Shown here: in pieces, positions 26,644 to 34,683 of the stretch
How the letters are laid out: every line of letters starts with the position of its first letter
How positions within the stretch are numbered: position 1 is the stretch's first letter
NCBI GenBank assembly: GCA_035532415.1
Contig: DATKRB010000024.1
Location: forward strand, 12,581 to 76,580
Source: DATKRB01 sp035532415
GTDB taxonomy: Bacteria > Actinomycetota > Acidimicrobiia > Acidimicrobiales > RAAP-2
Direction: 5' to 3'
Length of the DNA: 64,000 nt
Notes under the pieces: generated by a model
What the model was told of the DNA's origin: nothing
Database searches by the model: none
What the model saw: the letters and a program-made list of their open reading frames with translations, nothing else
Translations under genes and position numbers: made by a program

Positions 26644-27912
26644 TCAGGACTCCTCCGCCCCCTCGACGTTCTCGATCGGCCCGGCAGCAGCGTCACGTCT
26701 CGCGATGATGTGCACGTCGATCCCGGCGGCGGCGGCCAAGCGCGAGATCTTCCGCACGACGGAGCCGCCACCTCTCAGCTCCTGCCACCGGCTACGGCCA
26801 CTCGAGCCGACCACGATCTGGGTGATCTGGCGGGCGCGGGCGTACTCGATGAGCGCGTGGGCCGGGTCGTCGGCCAGGATCTCGCTCCAGTCGGCTCCGA
26901 GGTCGGAGGCGAGCTGACGGAGGTCGGCCAGTTGGCGATCCTGCGATCGGCGAGCACCATCGCCGGCGACGATGTGCAGGACATGAAGGTCGGCCTTGAT
27001 CCGGGCCGCCATCCTCGCGGCCCGACGAACGATGGCGTCGGTGCCCGGTGCGGTCGTGACGCCCACCAGGATGCGCTCGCTGGTCTCCCACAGACGCTTG
27101 GTCTGGTGTCGCAGGAGGTGATCGAGCAGCTCTCCCTCCGTCTCGTCGGCAAGGAAGCGCAACGCCAGCTCCCGCAACGCGATCAAGTTGTCGATGCGGA
27201 AGAAGTTGCCCAGCGCCTGGGGAACCTTTGCCGGCGGGTAGATGTTGCCATGGAGCATCCGGCGTCGGAGCTGCTCGGGCGACGAATCGACGAGCTCGAT
27301 CTGGTCGGCCTTTCGGAGCACCCAGTCCGGCACCCGCTCGCGGATCGGTACGCCGGTGATCTGCTCCACCGCGTCGGCGATGCTCTCGAGATGCTGGATG
27401 TTGACGGTCGTGACCACGTCGATCCCGGCGCTCAGGAGCTCCATGACATCCTGCCAGCGCTTCTCGTTGCCCGAGCCCGGGACGTTGGTATGGGCGAGCT
27501 CGTCGACGAGCGCGACGCTCGGATGGCGCTCGAGCACGGCACCGAGGTCCATCTCCTCGAAGCGTGCTCCCCGGTGGTGGACGGAGCGTCTCGGGATCAC
27601 CTCGAGGTCATCGATCAACTCCTCGGTGAGCGGGCGTCCGTGGCACTCCACGAACCCGATGGCCACGTCGGTGCCCCGCTGATGGCGACGATGACCCTCG
27701 CTGAGCATGGCATAGGTCTTCCCGACCCCGGCGGCCGCGCCCAGGTAGATGCGGAAGTGGCCGGCCGGCTCGACCCCTTCGGTGTCCTCCGGGCGGACGG
27801 TGTCCGCCGCTCTCACCTCGACGGCCGTGCCCTGAGGTCCTACCACGTGCGTTCCCTCGGCCTCCCCCACCGGCTGACCACCGGGACCGCAGGGGGTTCC
27901 TCCGACTCTCAC
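26644..27912 (-). CDS. kdpD: Short KdpD: sensor and universal-stress domains, histidine kinase missing
   Basis: A 422-residue protein containing only the cytoplasmic N-terminal half of KdpD. The KdpD domain (about residues 50-260) has Walker A GAAAGVGKTYAM and the Walker B-like ALVDELAHTNVPG; the USP domain (about 285-410) has RILVGVTTAPGTDAIVRR and IVVGSSGRSRWQEL. Full KdpD proteins are about 850-900 residues and continue into four membrane helices, GAF and histidine kinase domains, all absent; a normal stop follows. Short KdpDs are known in Anabaena and Deinococcus. Last gene of the kdp operon, 58 bp after kdpC. Confidence 0.9.
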   Translation of the reverse strand: MRVGGTPCGPGGQPVGEAEGTHVVGPQGTAVEVRAADTVRPEDTEGVEPAGHFRIYLGAAAGVGKTYAMLSEGHRRHQRGTDVAIGFVECHGRPLTEELIDDLEVIPRRSVHHRGARFEEMDLGAVLERHPSVALVDELAHTNVPGSGNEKRWQDVMELLSAGIDVVTTVNIQHLESIADAVEQITGVPIRERVPDWVLRKADQIELVDSSPEQLRRRMLHGNIYPPAKVPQALGNFFRIDNLIALRELALRFLADETEGELLDHLLRHQTKRLWETSERILVGVTTAPGTDAIVRRAARMAARIKADLHVLHIVAGDGARRSQDRQLADLRQLASDLGADWSEILADDPAHALIEYARARQITQIVVGSSGRSRWQELRGGGSVVRKISRLAAAAGIDVHIIARRDAAAGPIENVEGAEES

Positions 27913-27970
27913 GGTTGCCGTCTCGCCGTCTCGCCGATCGTACCGGCGGCGCCTTCGGGCAGCCAGGGGC

Positions 27971-28576
27971 TCACTTCAGCTTGGCCAGTGCCTCGTTCAG
28001 CTGCAGCACCACGATGTAGTCCGACCCCAGGAACCCGAGCTGGGCCGCGTGGACCTGGGAGCCGATGAGCTGACGGAGGCGGGCCGGCGAGATACCGGTG
28101 GCCTTGGCGACCATGGGGATCTGCACATAGGCATCCTGAGGGGTGATGTCGGGGTCGAGCCCACTGCCCGAGGTGGTGACCAGGTCCGGGGTCGGGTCTA
28201 CTCCGCGGGCGTGCCAGTAGGCGACCAGCGCCTTGGTGTTGTCGAGCAGAGTCTTCGAGCGCGGGCCGAGGTTGGTGGCGCCCGATTGGCCGCTGTTGCC
28301 GTTGGCCACCAGCGGATTGTCGCCCCCGGGCGCGGGGGGCTTCGACTTCGGGTTGGCCGCGTAGGGACCGGTGTCGTCGGGTCGCCCGTGGAACCACCCC
28401 TTGCTCGACCAGTTCTGCCCGATCAACGTCGACCCGTGGGCGGTGATCGAACCGTCGGCCTGATGCCTGAAGAGGAGCTGGGACACGCCGGTACCGACAA
28501 GGGGATAGACGATGCCGAAGAGCACCAGGACGGCGACAGCCAGGATGACAGAACGACGAAGGTGGGTCAGCATCAT
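27971..28576 (-). CDS. kdpC: K+-transporting ATPase subunit C
   Basis: A 201-residue subunit with one N-terminal membrane helix (about residues 10-30) and an outer domain. Seen: STLIGQNWSSKGWFHGRPD, LVANGNSGQSGATNLGPRS, SGSGLDPDITPQDAYVQIPMVAKATGIS, all KdpC hallmarks, and a C-terminal LNEALAKL. The ATG at 28576 overlaps the kdpB stop by one base (TGATG). KdpC stabilises the KdpAB pump at the membrane. Confidence 0.95.
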   Translation of the reverse strand: MMLTHLRRSVILAVAVLVLFGIVYPLVGTGVSQLLFRHQADGSITAHGSTLIGQNWSSKGWFHGRPDDTGPYAANPKSKPPAPGGDNPLVANGNSGQSGATNLGPRSKTLLDNTKALVAYWHARGVDPTPDLVTTSGSGLDPDITPQDAYVQIPMVAKATGISPARLRQLIGSQVHAAQLGFLGSDYIVVLQLNEALAKLK

Positions 28577-30690
28577 CAATACCAGTGGACAGCGGTGAGG
28601 AACAGGTCGATCAGCTTGATGAAGATGAAGGGGACGATGATCCCGCCCACGCCGTAGATCCAGACGTTGCGACGCAGGATGGACGCAGCGCCGGTCGCCC
28701 GGAACTTCACTCCCCGCAGTGCCAGGGGAATGAGGGCCACGATCACCACGGCGTTGAAGATGACAGCGGAGAGCACTGCGCTCTGGGGACTGTGCAGCTT
28801 CATGACGTTGAGCGTGTTGAGCTGTGGATAGGTGGCCACGAACAGGGCCGGGATGATGGCGAAGTACTTGGCCACGTCGTTGGCGATGGAGAACGTGGTC
28901 AGGGAACCTCGGGTGATGAGCAGCTGCTTGCCGATCTCCACCACGTCGATGAGCTTCGTGGGATTCGAATCGAGGTCGACCATGTTGCCGGCCTCCTTCG
29001 CCGCCGTGGTGCCGGTGTTCATGGCCACGCCGACGTCCGCCTGGGCCAGGGCCGGAGCGTCGTTGGTGCCGTCCCCGGTCATCGCCACGAGCTTGCCGCC
29101 CTGCTGCTCGGACCTGATCAGCTCCATCTTCGTCTCGGGCGTGGCCTCGGCCAGGTAGTCGTCGACCCCGGCCTCCTGGGCGATGGCCGCCGCGGTCAGT
29201 GGGTTGTCCCCGGTGATCATGACGGTGCGGATCCCCATGGAGCGCATCTGGGCGAAGCGCTCCCGGATGCCCTGCTTCACCATGTCCTTCAGCTCGATCA
29301 CCCCGAGGATGACCGGCCCGTCGGCGACAACCAGCGGCGTCGACCCGGCCCGCGAGATCCGGTCGACGATCTCCTCGAGCTCGGGCGGCGCCATTCCCCC
29401 CTGGGCGTGCGCCCACTGGCGGACCGAGTCCGCGGCGCCCTTGCGGATCTGGCGATCGTCGACGTCGAGCCCCGACATCCGGGTGGTGGCCGAGAAGGGA
29501 ACGAACCTGTGGTCGGCGCCCAGGTCCCGCTCCCTGACGTCGAAACGCTCCTTCGCCAGCACGACGATCGACCTCCCCTCTGGGGTCTCGTCCGCCAGCG
29601 AGGCGAGCTGTGCGACTTCGGCCACCTCCCGCTCGCTGTGCCCGCCCACCGGAAAGAAGGCCGACGCCATGCGGTTCCCCAGAGTGATGGTGCCGGTCTT
29701 GTCGAGGAGCAGGGTCTGAACGTCGCCGGCCGCCTCGACCGCCCGGCCACTCATCGCCAGCACGTTCCGCTGCACCAGCCGGTCCATGCCGGCGATGCCG
29801 ATGGCCGACAGCAGGGCCCCGATGGTGGTGGGGATCAGGCAGACCAACAGGGCGACCAGGATGACCACCGGGACGGTGGCCCCCGAGTAGGTGCCGAACG
29901 GCTGGAGCGTCACCACGACCGGGACGAAGATGACGGTGAGCACCGCGAGCAGGATGGTGAGGGCGATCTCGTTCGGGGTCTTCTGCCGGTTGGCTCCTTC
30001 GACCAGGGCGATCATCCGATCGAGAAAGGTATGCCCGGGCTCGGCCGTGATGCGGACCACGATGCGGTCCGAGAGGACCTTGGTCCCCCCGGTGACCGCC
30101 GAGCGGTCACCGCCGGACTCGCGGATGACCGGGGCCGACTCCCCCGTGATCGCCGATTCGTCCACCGACGCGACACCTTCGACGATCTCGCCGTCCGAGG
30201 GGACGAGGTCGTTGGCCTCGCAGACCACGAGGTCACCCTCGGCCAGCTCCGCGGCCGCCACCCGCATCTCGGTCCCGTCGGCCAGGAGCTTGCGGGCCTC
30301 GGTCTCCGAGCGCATCCGGCGCAGCGTGTCGGCTTGGGCCTTGCCCCGGCCCTCGGCCATTGCCTCGGCGAAGTTGGCGAAGAGCACGGTCAGGAACAAC
30401 CAGGCGGTGATGGACCAGGTGAAGATGCCGGGATGCTCGACTGCCTCCACGAAGGTGACGACCGTGCCCACCAGCACCACGAACATGACCGGGTTCTTGA
30501 TCTGCACCCGGGGGTCGAGCTTCTTGAACGAGCCGAACAGGGCCTGGCCGAGGATCTGGCGGTCGAACAGGCTCCGGGCCTCGGCCACCCCGCGGGCGAC
30601 GGTCGACTGGGCCGGTCCTTCGGTGGCGGGGGGCGCCTCGCCCGTTGACGACGATGCCCGTCCCGGGTCGTTCCGGTCAGCGGGTTCCAT
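28576..30690 (-). CDS. kdpB: K+-transporting P-type ATPase subunit B
   Basis: A 704-residue P-type ATPase that energises K+ import. Seen: actuator motif SAITGESAPV, phosphorylation site DKTGTIT with the preceding LLLDK, FSATTRMSG in the nucleotide domain, hinge AMTGDGTNDAPAL, and hydrophobic helices including PTTIGALLSAIGIAGMDRL. The ATG at 30690 overlaps the kdpA stop (TGATG). A much longer frame continues upstream across kdpA but has no similarity there. Confidence 0.97.
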   Translation of the reverse strand: MEPADRNDPGRASSSTGEAPPATEGPAQSTVARGVAEARSLFDRQILGQALFGSFKKLDPRVQIKNPVMFVVLVGTVVTFVEAVEHPGIFTWSITAWLFLTVLFANFAEAMAEGRGKAQADTLRRMRSETEARKLLADGTEMRVAAAELAEGDLVVCEANDLVPSDGEIVEGVASVDESAITGESAPVIRESGGDRSAVTGGTKVLSDRIVVRITAEPGHTFLDRMIALVEGANRQKTPNEIALTILLAVLTVIFVPVVVTLQPFGTYSGATVPVVILVALLVCLIPTTIGALLSAIGIAGMDRLVQRNVLAMSGRAVEAAGDVQTLLLDKTGTITLGNRMASAFFPVGGHSEREVAEVAQLASLADETPEGRSIVVLAKERFDVRERDLGADHRFVPFSATTRMSGLDVDDRQIRKGAADSVRQWAHAQGGMAPPELEEIVDRISRAGSTPLVVADGPVILGVIELKDMVKQGIRERFAQMRSMGIRTVMITGDNPLTAAAIAQEAGVDDYLAEATPETKMELIRSEQQGGKLVAMTGDGTNDAPALAQADVGVAMNTGTTAAKEAGNMVDLDSNPTKLIDVVEIGKQLLITRGSLTTFSIANDVAKYFAIIPALFVATYPQLNTLNVMKLHSPQSAVLSAVIFNAVVIVALIPLALRGVKFRATGAASILRRNVWIYGVGGIIVPFIFIKLIDLFLTAVHWY

Positions 30691-32381
30691 CAGAAGAACT
30701 TCCCGTGGCTGAGCTGCTCGACGATCGGGCCGAGCGAGACGGCGGGGAAGAAGGTCAGACCTCCGATGATCAGGATGACGCCGATCGTGAGGCCGACGAA
30801 CATGCCGTTGTCGGTCCTGAAGGTCCCGAGCGATTCGGCAACGACGTTCTTGGCCGCCAGGGAGCCGGCCAGGGCAAGGACCGGGATCATGATGGCGAAG
30901 CGGCCGAGAAGCATATCGATCCCGCCGACCACGTTGTAGAAGGCCGTGTTCCCGGTCAGGCCACCGAACGCCGACCCGTTGTTGTTGGCCTGCGAGGTCA
31001 GCCCGTAGAGGATCTCGGTGAACCCGTGGGGTCCACCGTTCAGGGGACCGGCTCGCCCGGCGTGGACCGAGACCGCCACGGCCGTGAGGACGAGCACGAT
31101 CAAGGGCATCACCAGCGACCCCAGGCCGGCCAGTTTCACTTCCCTGGCCTGGATCTTCTTGCCCAGGTACTCGGGCGTTCGCCCGATCATCAACCCGCCG
31201 ATGAACACGGCGATCACCGCGTAGAGCAGGATCGTGTAGAGCCCGCTCCCGGTGCCGCCGGGGGTCACCTCGCCCAGCATCATCCCGGTCAGCAGGCCGA
31301 AGCCGCCCATCGGGGTGAACGAGTCGTAGGAGGCGTCGGCCGAGCCGGTCGACGTGTTGGTCGACGCCACCCCGAACAGGGCGGTGGAAGTGTCCCCGAA
31401 GCGGACCTCCTTGCCCTCGGTGTTGCCCGTGACCTGTTGGTGGATACCGGCGTCGGCGACTGCCGGGTTGCCCTGGTGCTCGGCGTAGGAGGTGAACCCC
31501 ACCCAGGAGGCGAAGATGATGACCATCGCCGCCAGCAGGGCCACCCCGTGGCGCACGCTCCCCACCATCTTGCCGAAGGTGTAGGTGAGGGAGAAGGGGA
31601 TCACCAGCAGCAGGAAGATCGACAGCCAGTTGGTGAGGCCGGTGGGGTTCTCGAACGGGTGGGCGGAGTTGGCGTTGAGGAACCCTCCACCATCGGTCCC
31701 CAGTTGCTTGATCGCCTCCATGAAGCCGATCGGGCCCCTCGGGATGGTCTGGGTCACCCCGTTCAGCGAGTTGTGGATGGTGACCGGGCCGGCCAGCGTT
31801 TGGACCGCGCCCTGGCCGACGAAGACGATCCCGGCCACAAAGGCCGCCGGGAGCAGTATGTAGAGCAGGCACCGGGTGATATCCACCCAGAAGTTGCCGA
31901 TGGTCGGCGAGCTCCGGCGTGAGAAGCCCCGGACGAGGGCGATGGCCACGGCGATGCCGACAGCAGGGCTCACGAACTGCTGCACCGTCAGGGCGCCCAT
32001 CTGGGAGAAGTACGACATGGTCGTCTCCCCCCCGTAGTTCTGCCAGTTGGTGTTGGTGACGAACGACGTCGCGGTGTTGAACGAGAGAGCCGGTGGCACC
32101 GCACCGAGATGTTGGGGGTTGAGCGGAAGCGAGCCCTGGATCCTGACGATCAGGTAGGTCAGCAGGATCGAGACGGCGGAGAAGACGACCAGGGACCCCG
32201 CATAGCGCCTCCAGGTCTGCTCCTGGTCGGGACCCGTGCCGAGCGCCTTGTACACCGGACGTTCGGCCCAGGCCAGGTAGTGGACACGGTCTTCGAAGAC
32301 CGCCGCCATGTAGGAGCCCAGGTACCGCCACGCCAAGCCGAGAGCGATGGCCAGGGCGACGATCGTCCAGAAGAACCCCAC
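30690..32381 (-). CDS. kdpA: K+-transporting ATPase subunit A
   Basis: A 563-residue potassium-channel-like subunit of the Kdp pump. Selectivity-loop regions are visible: FNTATSFVTNTNWQNYGGE, QLGTDGGGFLNANSAHPFENP, SQANNNGSAFGGL, and the last loop around GNMFVGLT-like TDNGMFVGLT. The second loop has Asp where E. coli has Asn (GTDGGG). GTG at 32381 lies directly after the kdpF stop with no gap. Confidence 0.97.
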   Translation of the reverse strand: MGFFWTIVALAIALGLAWRYLGSYMAAVFEDRVHYLAWAERPVYKALGTGPDQEQTWRRYAGSLVVFSAVSILLTYLIVRIQGSLPLNPQHLGAVPPALSFNTATSFVTNTNWQNYGGETTMSYFSQMGALTVQQFVSPAVGIAVAIALVRGFSRRSSPTIGNFWVDITRCLLYILLPAAFVAGIVFVGQGAVQTLAGPVTIHNSLNGVTQTIPRGPIGFMEAIKQLGTDGGGFLNANSAHPFENPTGLTNWLSIFLLLVIPFSLTYTFGKMVGSVRHGVALLAAMVIIFASWVGFTSYAEHQGNPAVADAGIHQQVTGNTEGKEVRFGDTSTALFGVASTNTSTGSADASYDSFTPMGGFGLLTGMMLGEVTPGGTGSGLYTILLYAVIAVFIGGLMIGRTPEYLGKKIQAREVKLAGLGSLVMPLIVLVLTAVAVSVHAGRAGPLNGGPHGFTEILYGLTSQANNNGSAFGGLTGNTAFYNVVGGIDMLLGRFAIMIPVLALAGSLAAKNVVAESLGTFRTDNGMFVGLTIGVILIIGGLTFFPAVSLGPIVEQLSHGKFF

Positions 32382-32471
32382 CTAAAACCACTCCGGCTTG
32401 AACATCGCCACGCCGAGATAGATGAACATGATGATCGAGAGCGCGAGCAGGATGCCCTGTACGTCGGTCAT
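32382..32471 (-). CDS. kdpF: KdpF small membrane subunit
   Basis: A 29-residue peptide (MTDVQGILLALSIIMFIYLG, then VAMFKPEWF). A single membrane helix ending in the MFKPEWF motif is diagnostic of KdpF, which stabilises the KdpABC complex. Its stop abuts the kdpA start and its ATG overlaps the stop of a preceding 27-residue frame (ATGA). Confidence 0.92.
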   Translation of the reverse strand: MTDVQGILLALSIIMFIYLGVAMFKPEWF

Positions 32472-32551
32472 ACCCGGTCGAGCGCCCAGATGAGGCCGAG
32501 CATGGCCGCCGTGAAGGCCGCCGTGCCCAGCACCACGAGGAGATCTGCCAT
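32468..32551 (-). CDS. 27-residue single-helix membrane peptide upstream of kdpF
   Basis: A frame of 27 codons (MADLLVVLGTAAFTAAMLGL, then IWALDRV) overlapping the kdpF start by four bases (ATGA). It is one hydrophobic helix with an acidic N-terminus and a basic end. The tight overlap in a chain of overlapping kdp genes argues that it is translated. Small peptides are sometimes seen in front of kdpF in actinobacteria; no named family is assigned. It could be a second Kdp accessory subunit or a coupling leader. Confidence 0.65.
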   Translation of the reverse strand: MADLLVVLGTAAFTAAMLGLIWALDRV

Positions 32552-32770
32552 GGGTCGATCATCCCCCTGCCGCCCTGAACAGGATCTCAACAGGCGCCCC
32601 AGGGCCCTGAATAATTCCTGAACGGTCCCTTCCCGCCCTACGGGCGACCGGGTCCCGTAGGACAATGGGGAGGTGCGCAACGGCTCCGCCGGATCGATGG
32701 CAGGCAGGTGAGGCGATCGCCGACCTTCGTCCCACGCCGGGCGGACGACCGGGGCGGGCGGTAGCCGTCG
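32552..32770. promoter_or_regulatory. Divergent kdp operon / kdpE control region
   Basis: The gap between the divergent kdp operon and kdpE includes an AT-richer patch (about 32610-32625, TGAATAATTCCTGAA) and repeated CCTGAA elements at about 32573, 32608 and 32620. These are candidate KdpE boxes and promoter elements, but no match to a known consensus can be claimed. Confidence 0.4.
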
Positions 32771-33466
32771 ATGGCAAAGGTCCTTGTCATCGACGACGAC
32801 CGGTCGCTCCTGCGGGCCCTCCGCCTCGGGCTGAAAGCCCACGGCCACGAGGTGATCACCTCGGTCGGCGGCGAGGACGGGATCTCACAGACCGCTCTGG
32901 GCTCGCCCGAGGTCGTCGTCCTCGATCTGGGCCTGCCCGACCTCGACGGGCTGACGGTCTGCAGGAGGATCCGCCGGTGGAGCCGAGTGCCGATCATCGT
33001 CCTGTCGGCCACCGGGGCCGAGGACCGGAAGGTCGCGGCCCTCGACGGGGGAGCCGACGACTACGTCACGAAGCCCTTCGGGATGGCGGAGCTCGAAGCC
33101 CGAATTCGCGCTGCGGTCCGCAACCGCCGAGCCGACCCCGACGACGCGGTCCCGGCGACCCTCTCGGTCGGTCCCCTCCGGCTCGACCTGGTGCATCACG
33201 AGGCTCACCTGCAAGGCGCCCACGTCGAGCTCACTGCGAGGGAGTTCGACGTGCTCTCCTTCCTGACCCGCCACGCCGGCAAGACGTGCACCCACCAGAT
33301 GGTCCTCTCGGCCGTGTGGGGAACGGGCTACGGGACCGAGGCGCAGTACCTCCACGCCTATGTGCACCGGCTGCGTCAGAAGCTCGAGGACCCGGCGGGC
33401 CGGCTGATCCGAACCGCTCCGGGCGTCGGCTACAGCCTGAGCGCCGACCCGGATGTCGAACGATGA
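32771..33466 (+). CDS. kdpE: KdpE-type response regulator (OmpR family)
   Basis: A 231-residue response regulator. Receiver domain: acidic VIDDDRS, phosphoacceptor Asp52 in VVVLDLGLPDLDG, and the switch Lys in YVTKPFG. The C-terminal OmpR winged helix is intact (ELTAREFDVLSFL, YLHAYVHRLRQKLED, RTAPGVGYSL). It is divergent from the kdp operon, so control of kdp is very likely. No histidine kinase gene is present in the window, so its phosphodonor is unknown. Confidence 0.92.
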   Translation: MAKVLVIDDDRSLLRALRLGLKAHGHEVITSVGGEDGISQTALGSPEVVVLDLGLPDLDGLTVCRRIRRWSRVPIIVLSATGAEDRKVAALDGGADDYVTKPFGMAELEARIRAAVRNRRADPDDAVPATLSVGPLRLDLVHHEAHLQGAHVELTAREFDVLSFLTRHAGKTCTHQMVLSAVWGTGYGTEAQYLHAYVHRLRQKLEDPAGRLIRTAPGVGYSLSADPDVER

Positions 33467-33482
33467 GCACCGCTCCCCCGGA

Positions 33483-34481
33483 TCAGGCGAGCAGCCTCCT
33501 CGCCGACTCGAGCAGTCCGGCGTTGCCGCCGGCGGTGGTGGTCTCCTCGCCCCGGCGTCGGGCGTTGCGGGCGATGAGCGCGCCGGCCGCAGCCTGCTTG
33601 TAGCGGACGAGGGCGGCGAACCAGGTCAGGTCCTTCACCTCGGCGCCCCGGGCCGCCTGGTAGGTCGCGAGCAGTTCGGAGTCCCCGGGCATGCCGGGGC
33701 AGGCGACGCGGTTCAGCGACTCGTCCGGATTGGCCATCATCAGGAACCAGGCCAGGTCGACGCGGGCATCACCACGTGACCAGATCTCCCAGTCGATCAC
33801 CGACACCACCTCGTGACCGCGCGAGAGCGTGTTGCCCAACCGGTAGTCGCCGTGCAGCACTGCGGTCGGTCCCATGACGGGCACCGTGGCGGCCAGGCGC
33901 TCGGCGACGTCCTCGGTGCCCTCGCGCAGGTCCGGATCGCAGGCCGCGAAGGCGCCGACCCACCGGTCGAGCTCCGAGCCCAACGGGACCTCGGGCTCGT
34001 CGGCGAGACCGACGGCAGCGGGGTCGAGGGCGTGCAGCTCACCCAGGACGCGGGCGGCGTGGAGCTCGCGCTCGCGGACCTGACCGGCAGGCAGCTGTTG
34101 CTCCGGGGCGAGGAAGTTCGGTTCGATGCAGTCGCCGTCCTCGTAGGACATGACGAAGAACGGCGGGACCTCGGGCGGCGCGCCGGCGTGCTCGGCGAAG
34201 ACCCTGGGCACGGGTACGGTGGTCGGTGCCAGGGCCCGCAGCACCCGCGCCTGGCGGAGGACGTCGCGGTTGCGCACCGGGTCGAGCCCGGCCGGCGCGA
34301 CCTTGAGCACGACCTTCTGGCGATCGGCCCCGGGGGGCGAGAACGACGTCCAGTAGGTGATGCTCGAAGTGCCGCCCTGCAGTGGCGTGATCGGGCCCAC
34401 CCCGCAGCCGGGGGCGACGCCGTCGAGCAGCTCGTTCGCCCGGGCCTGCAGCTCGGCGGTATCGATGGGCGTAGCTGGCAC
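33483..34481 (-). CDS. APH-family phosphotransferase
   Basis: A 332-residue aminoglycoside phosphotransferase/choline kinase-fold protein. Seen: ATP-binding Lys in VVLKVAPAG, catalytic loop HGDYRLGNTL, and metal-binding Asp in VIDWEIWSRGDARVDLAW. This subfamily (ACAD10-like) is usually found in acyl-CoA metabolism in actinobacteria and is not evidence of antibiotic resistance. Converges on kdpE, with 16 bp between stops. Confidence 0.87.
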   Translation of the reverse strand: MPATPIDTAELQARANELLDGVAPGCGVGPITPLQGGTSSITYWTSFSPPGADRQKVVLKVAPAGLDPVRNRDVLRQARVLRALAPTTVPVPRVFAEHAGAPPEVPPFFVMSYEDGDCIEPNFLAPEQQLPAGQVRERELHAARVLGELHALDPAAVGLADEPEVPLGSELDRWVGAFAACDPDLREGTEDVAERLAATVPVMGPTAVLHGDYRLGNTLSRGHEVVSVIDWEIWSRGDARVDLAWFLMMANPDESLNRVACPGMPGDSELLATYQAARGAEVKDLTWFAALVRYKQAAAGALIARNARRRGEETTTAGGNAGLLESARRLLA

Positions 34482-34633
34482 GATGGTCCTCTCCCCCGCC
34501 GCGTCCGGCTGCGGCGCCGTACGAGTATGGCCGAAATCGGTCGGCGACCCCGGCTGCCGCGCCGGCGCTTAGCCGGTGATGATCACCGTCTTTCCGGTGA
34601 CGTCCACGTCCCCGCCCGTACGGTCGCGCGCTC

Positions 34634-34663
34634 GTGCCTGCCTCCCGCCCGGGAGGCAGGCAC
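34634..34663 (-). terminator. Strong hairpin downstream of the third amidohydrolase
   Basis: A perfect inverted repeat with 14-bp arms (GTGCCTGCCTCCCG and its complement) separated by 2 bases. It begins about 20 bases past the stop codon at 34684 of the minus-strand amidohydrolase. No T-run follows in that direction, so it may be a terminator or an mRNA-stabilising hairpin. Confidence 0.65.
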
Positions 34664-34683
34664 CCGGCGCGGCAGATATCTGC

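Noticed and set aside
30691..32562. Apparent N-terminal extension of kdpB giving a 1328-residue protein
   Set aside because: The extension runs through kdpA in another frame; KdpB similarity begins at the ATG at 30690, which overlaps the kdpA stop in the normal way.
33483..34481. Aminoglycoside resistance gene
   Set aside because: The APH fold is present but the protein belongs to the broad ACAD10-like phosphotransferase group and lies among catabolic genes.
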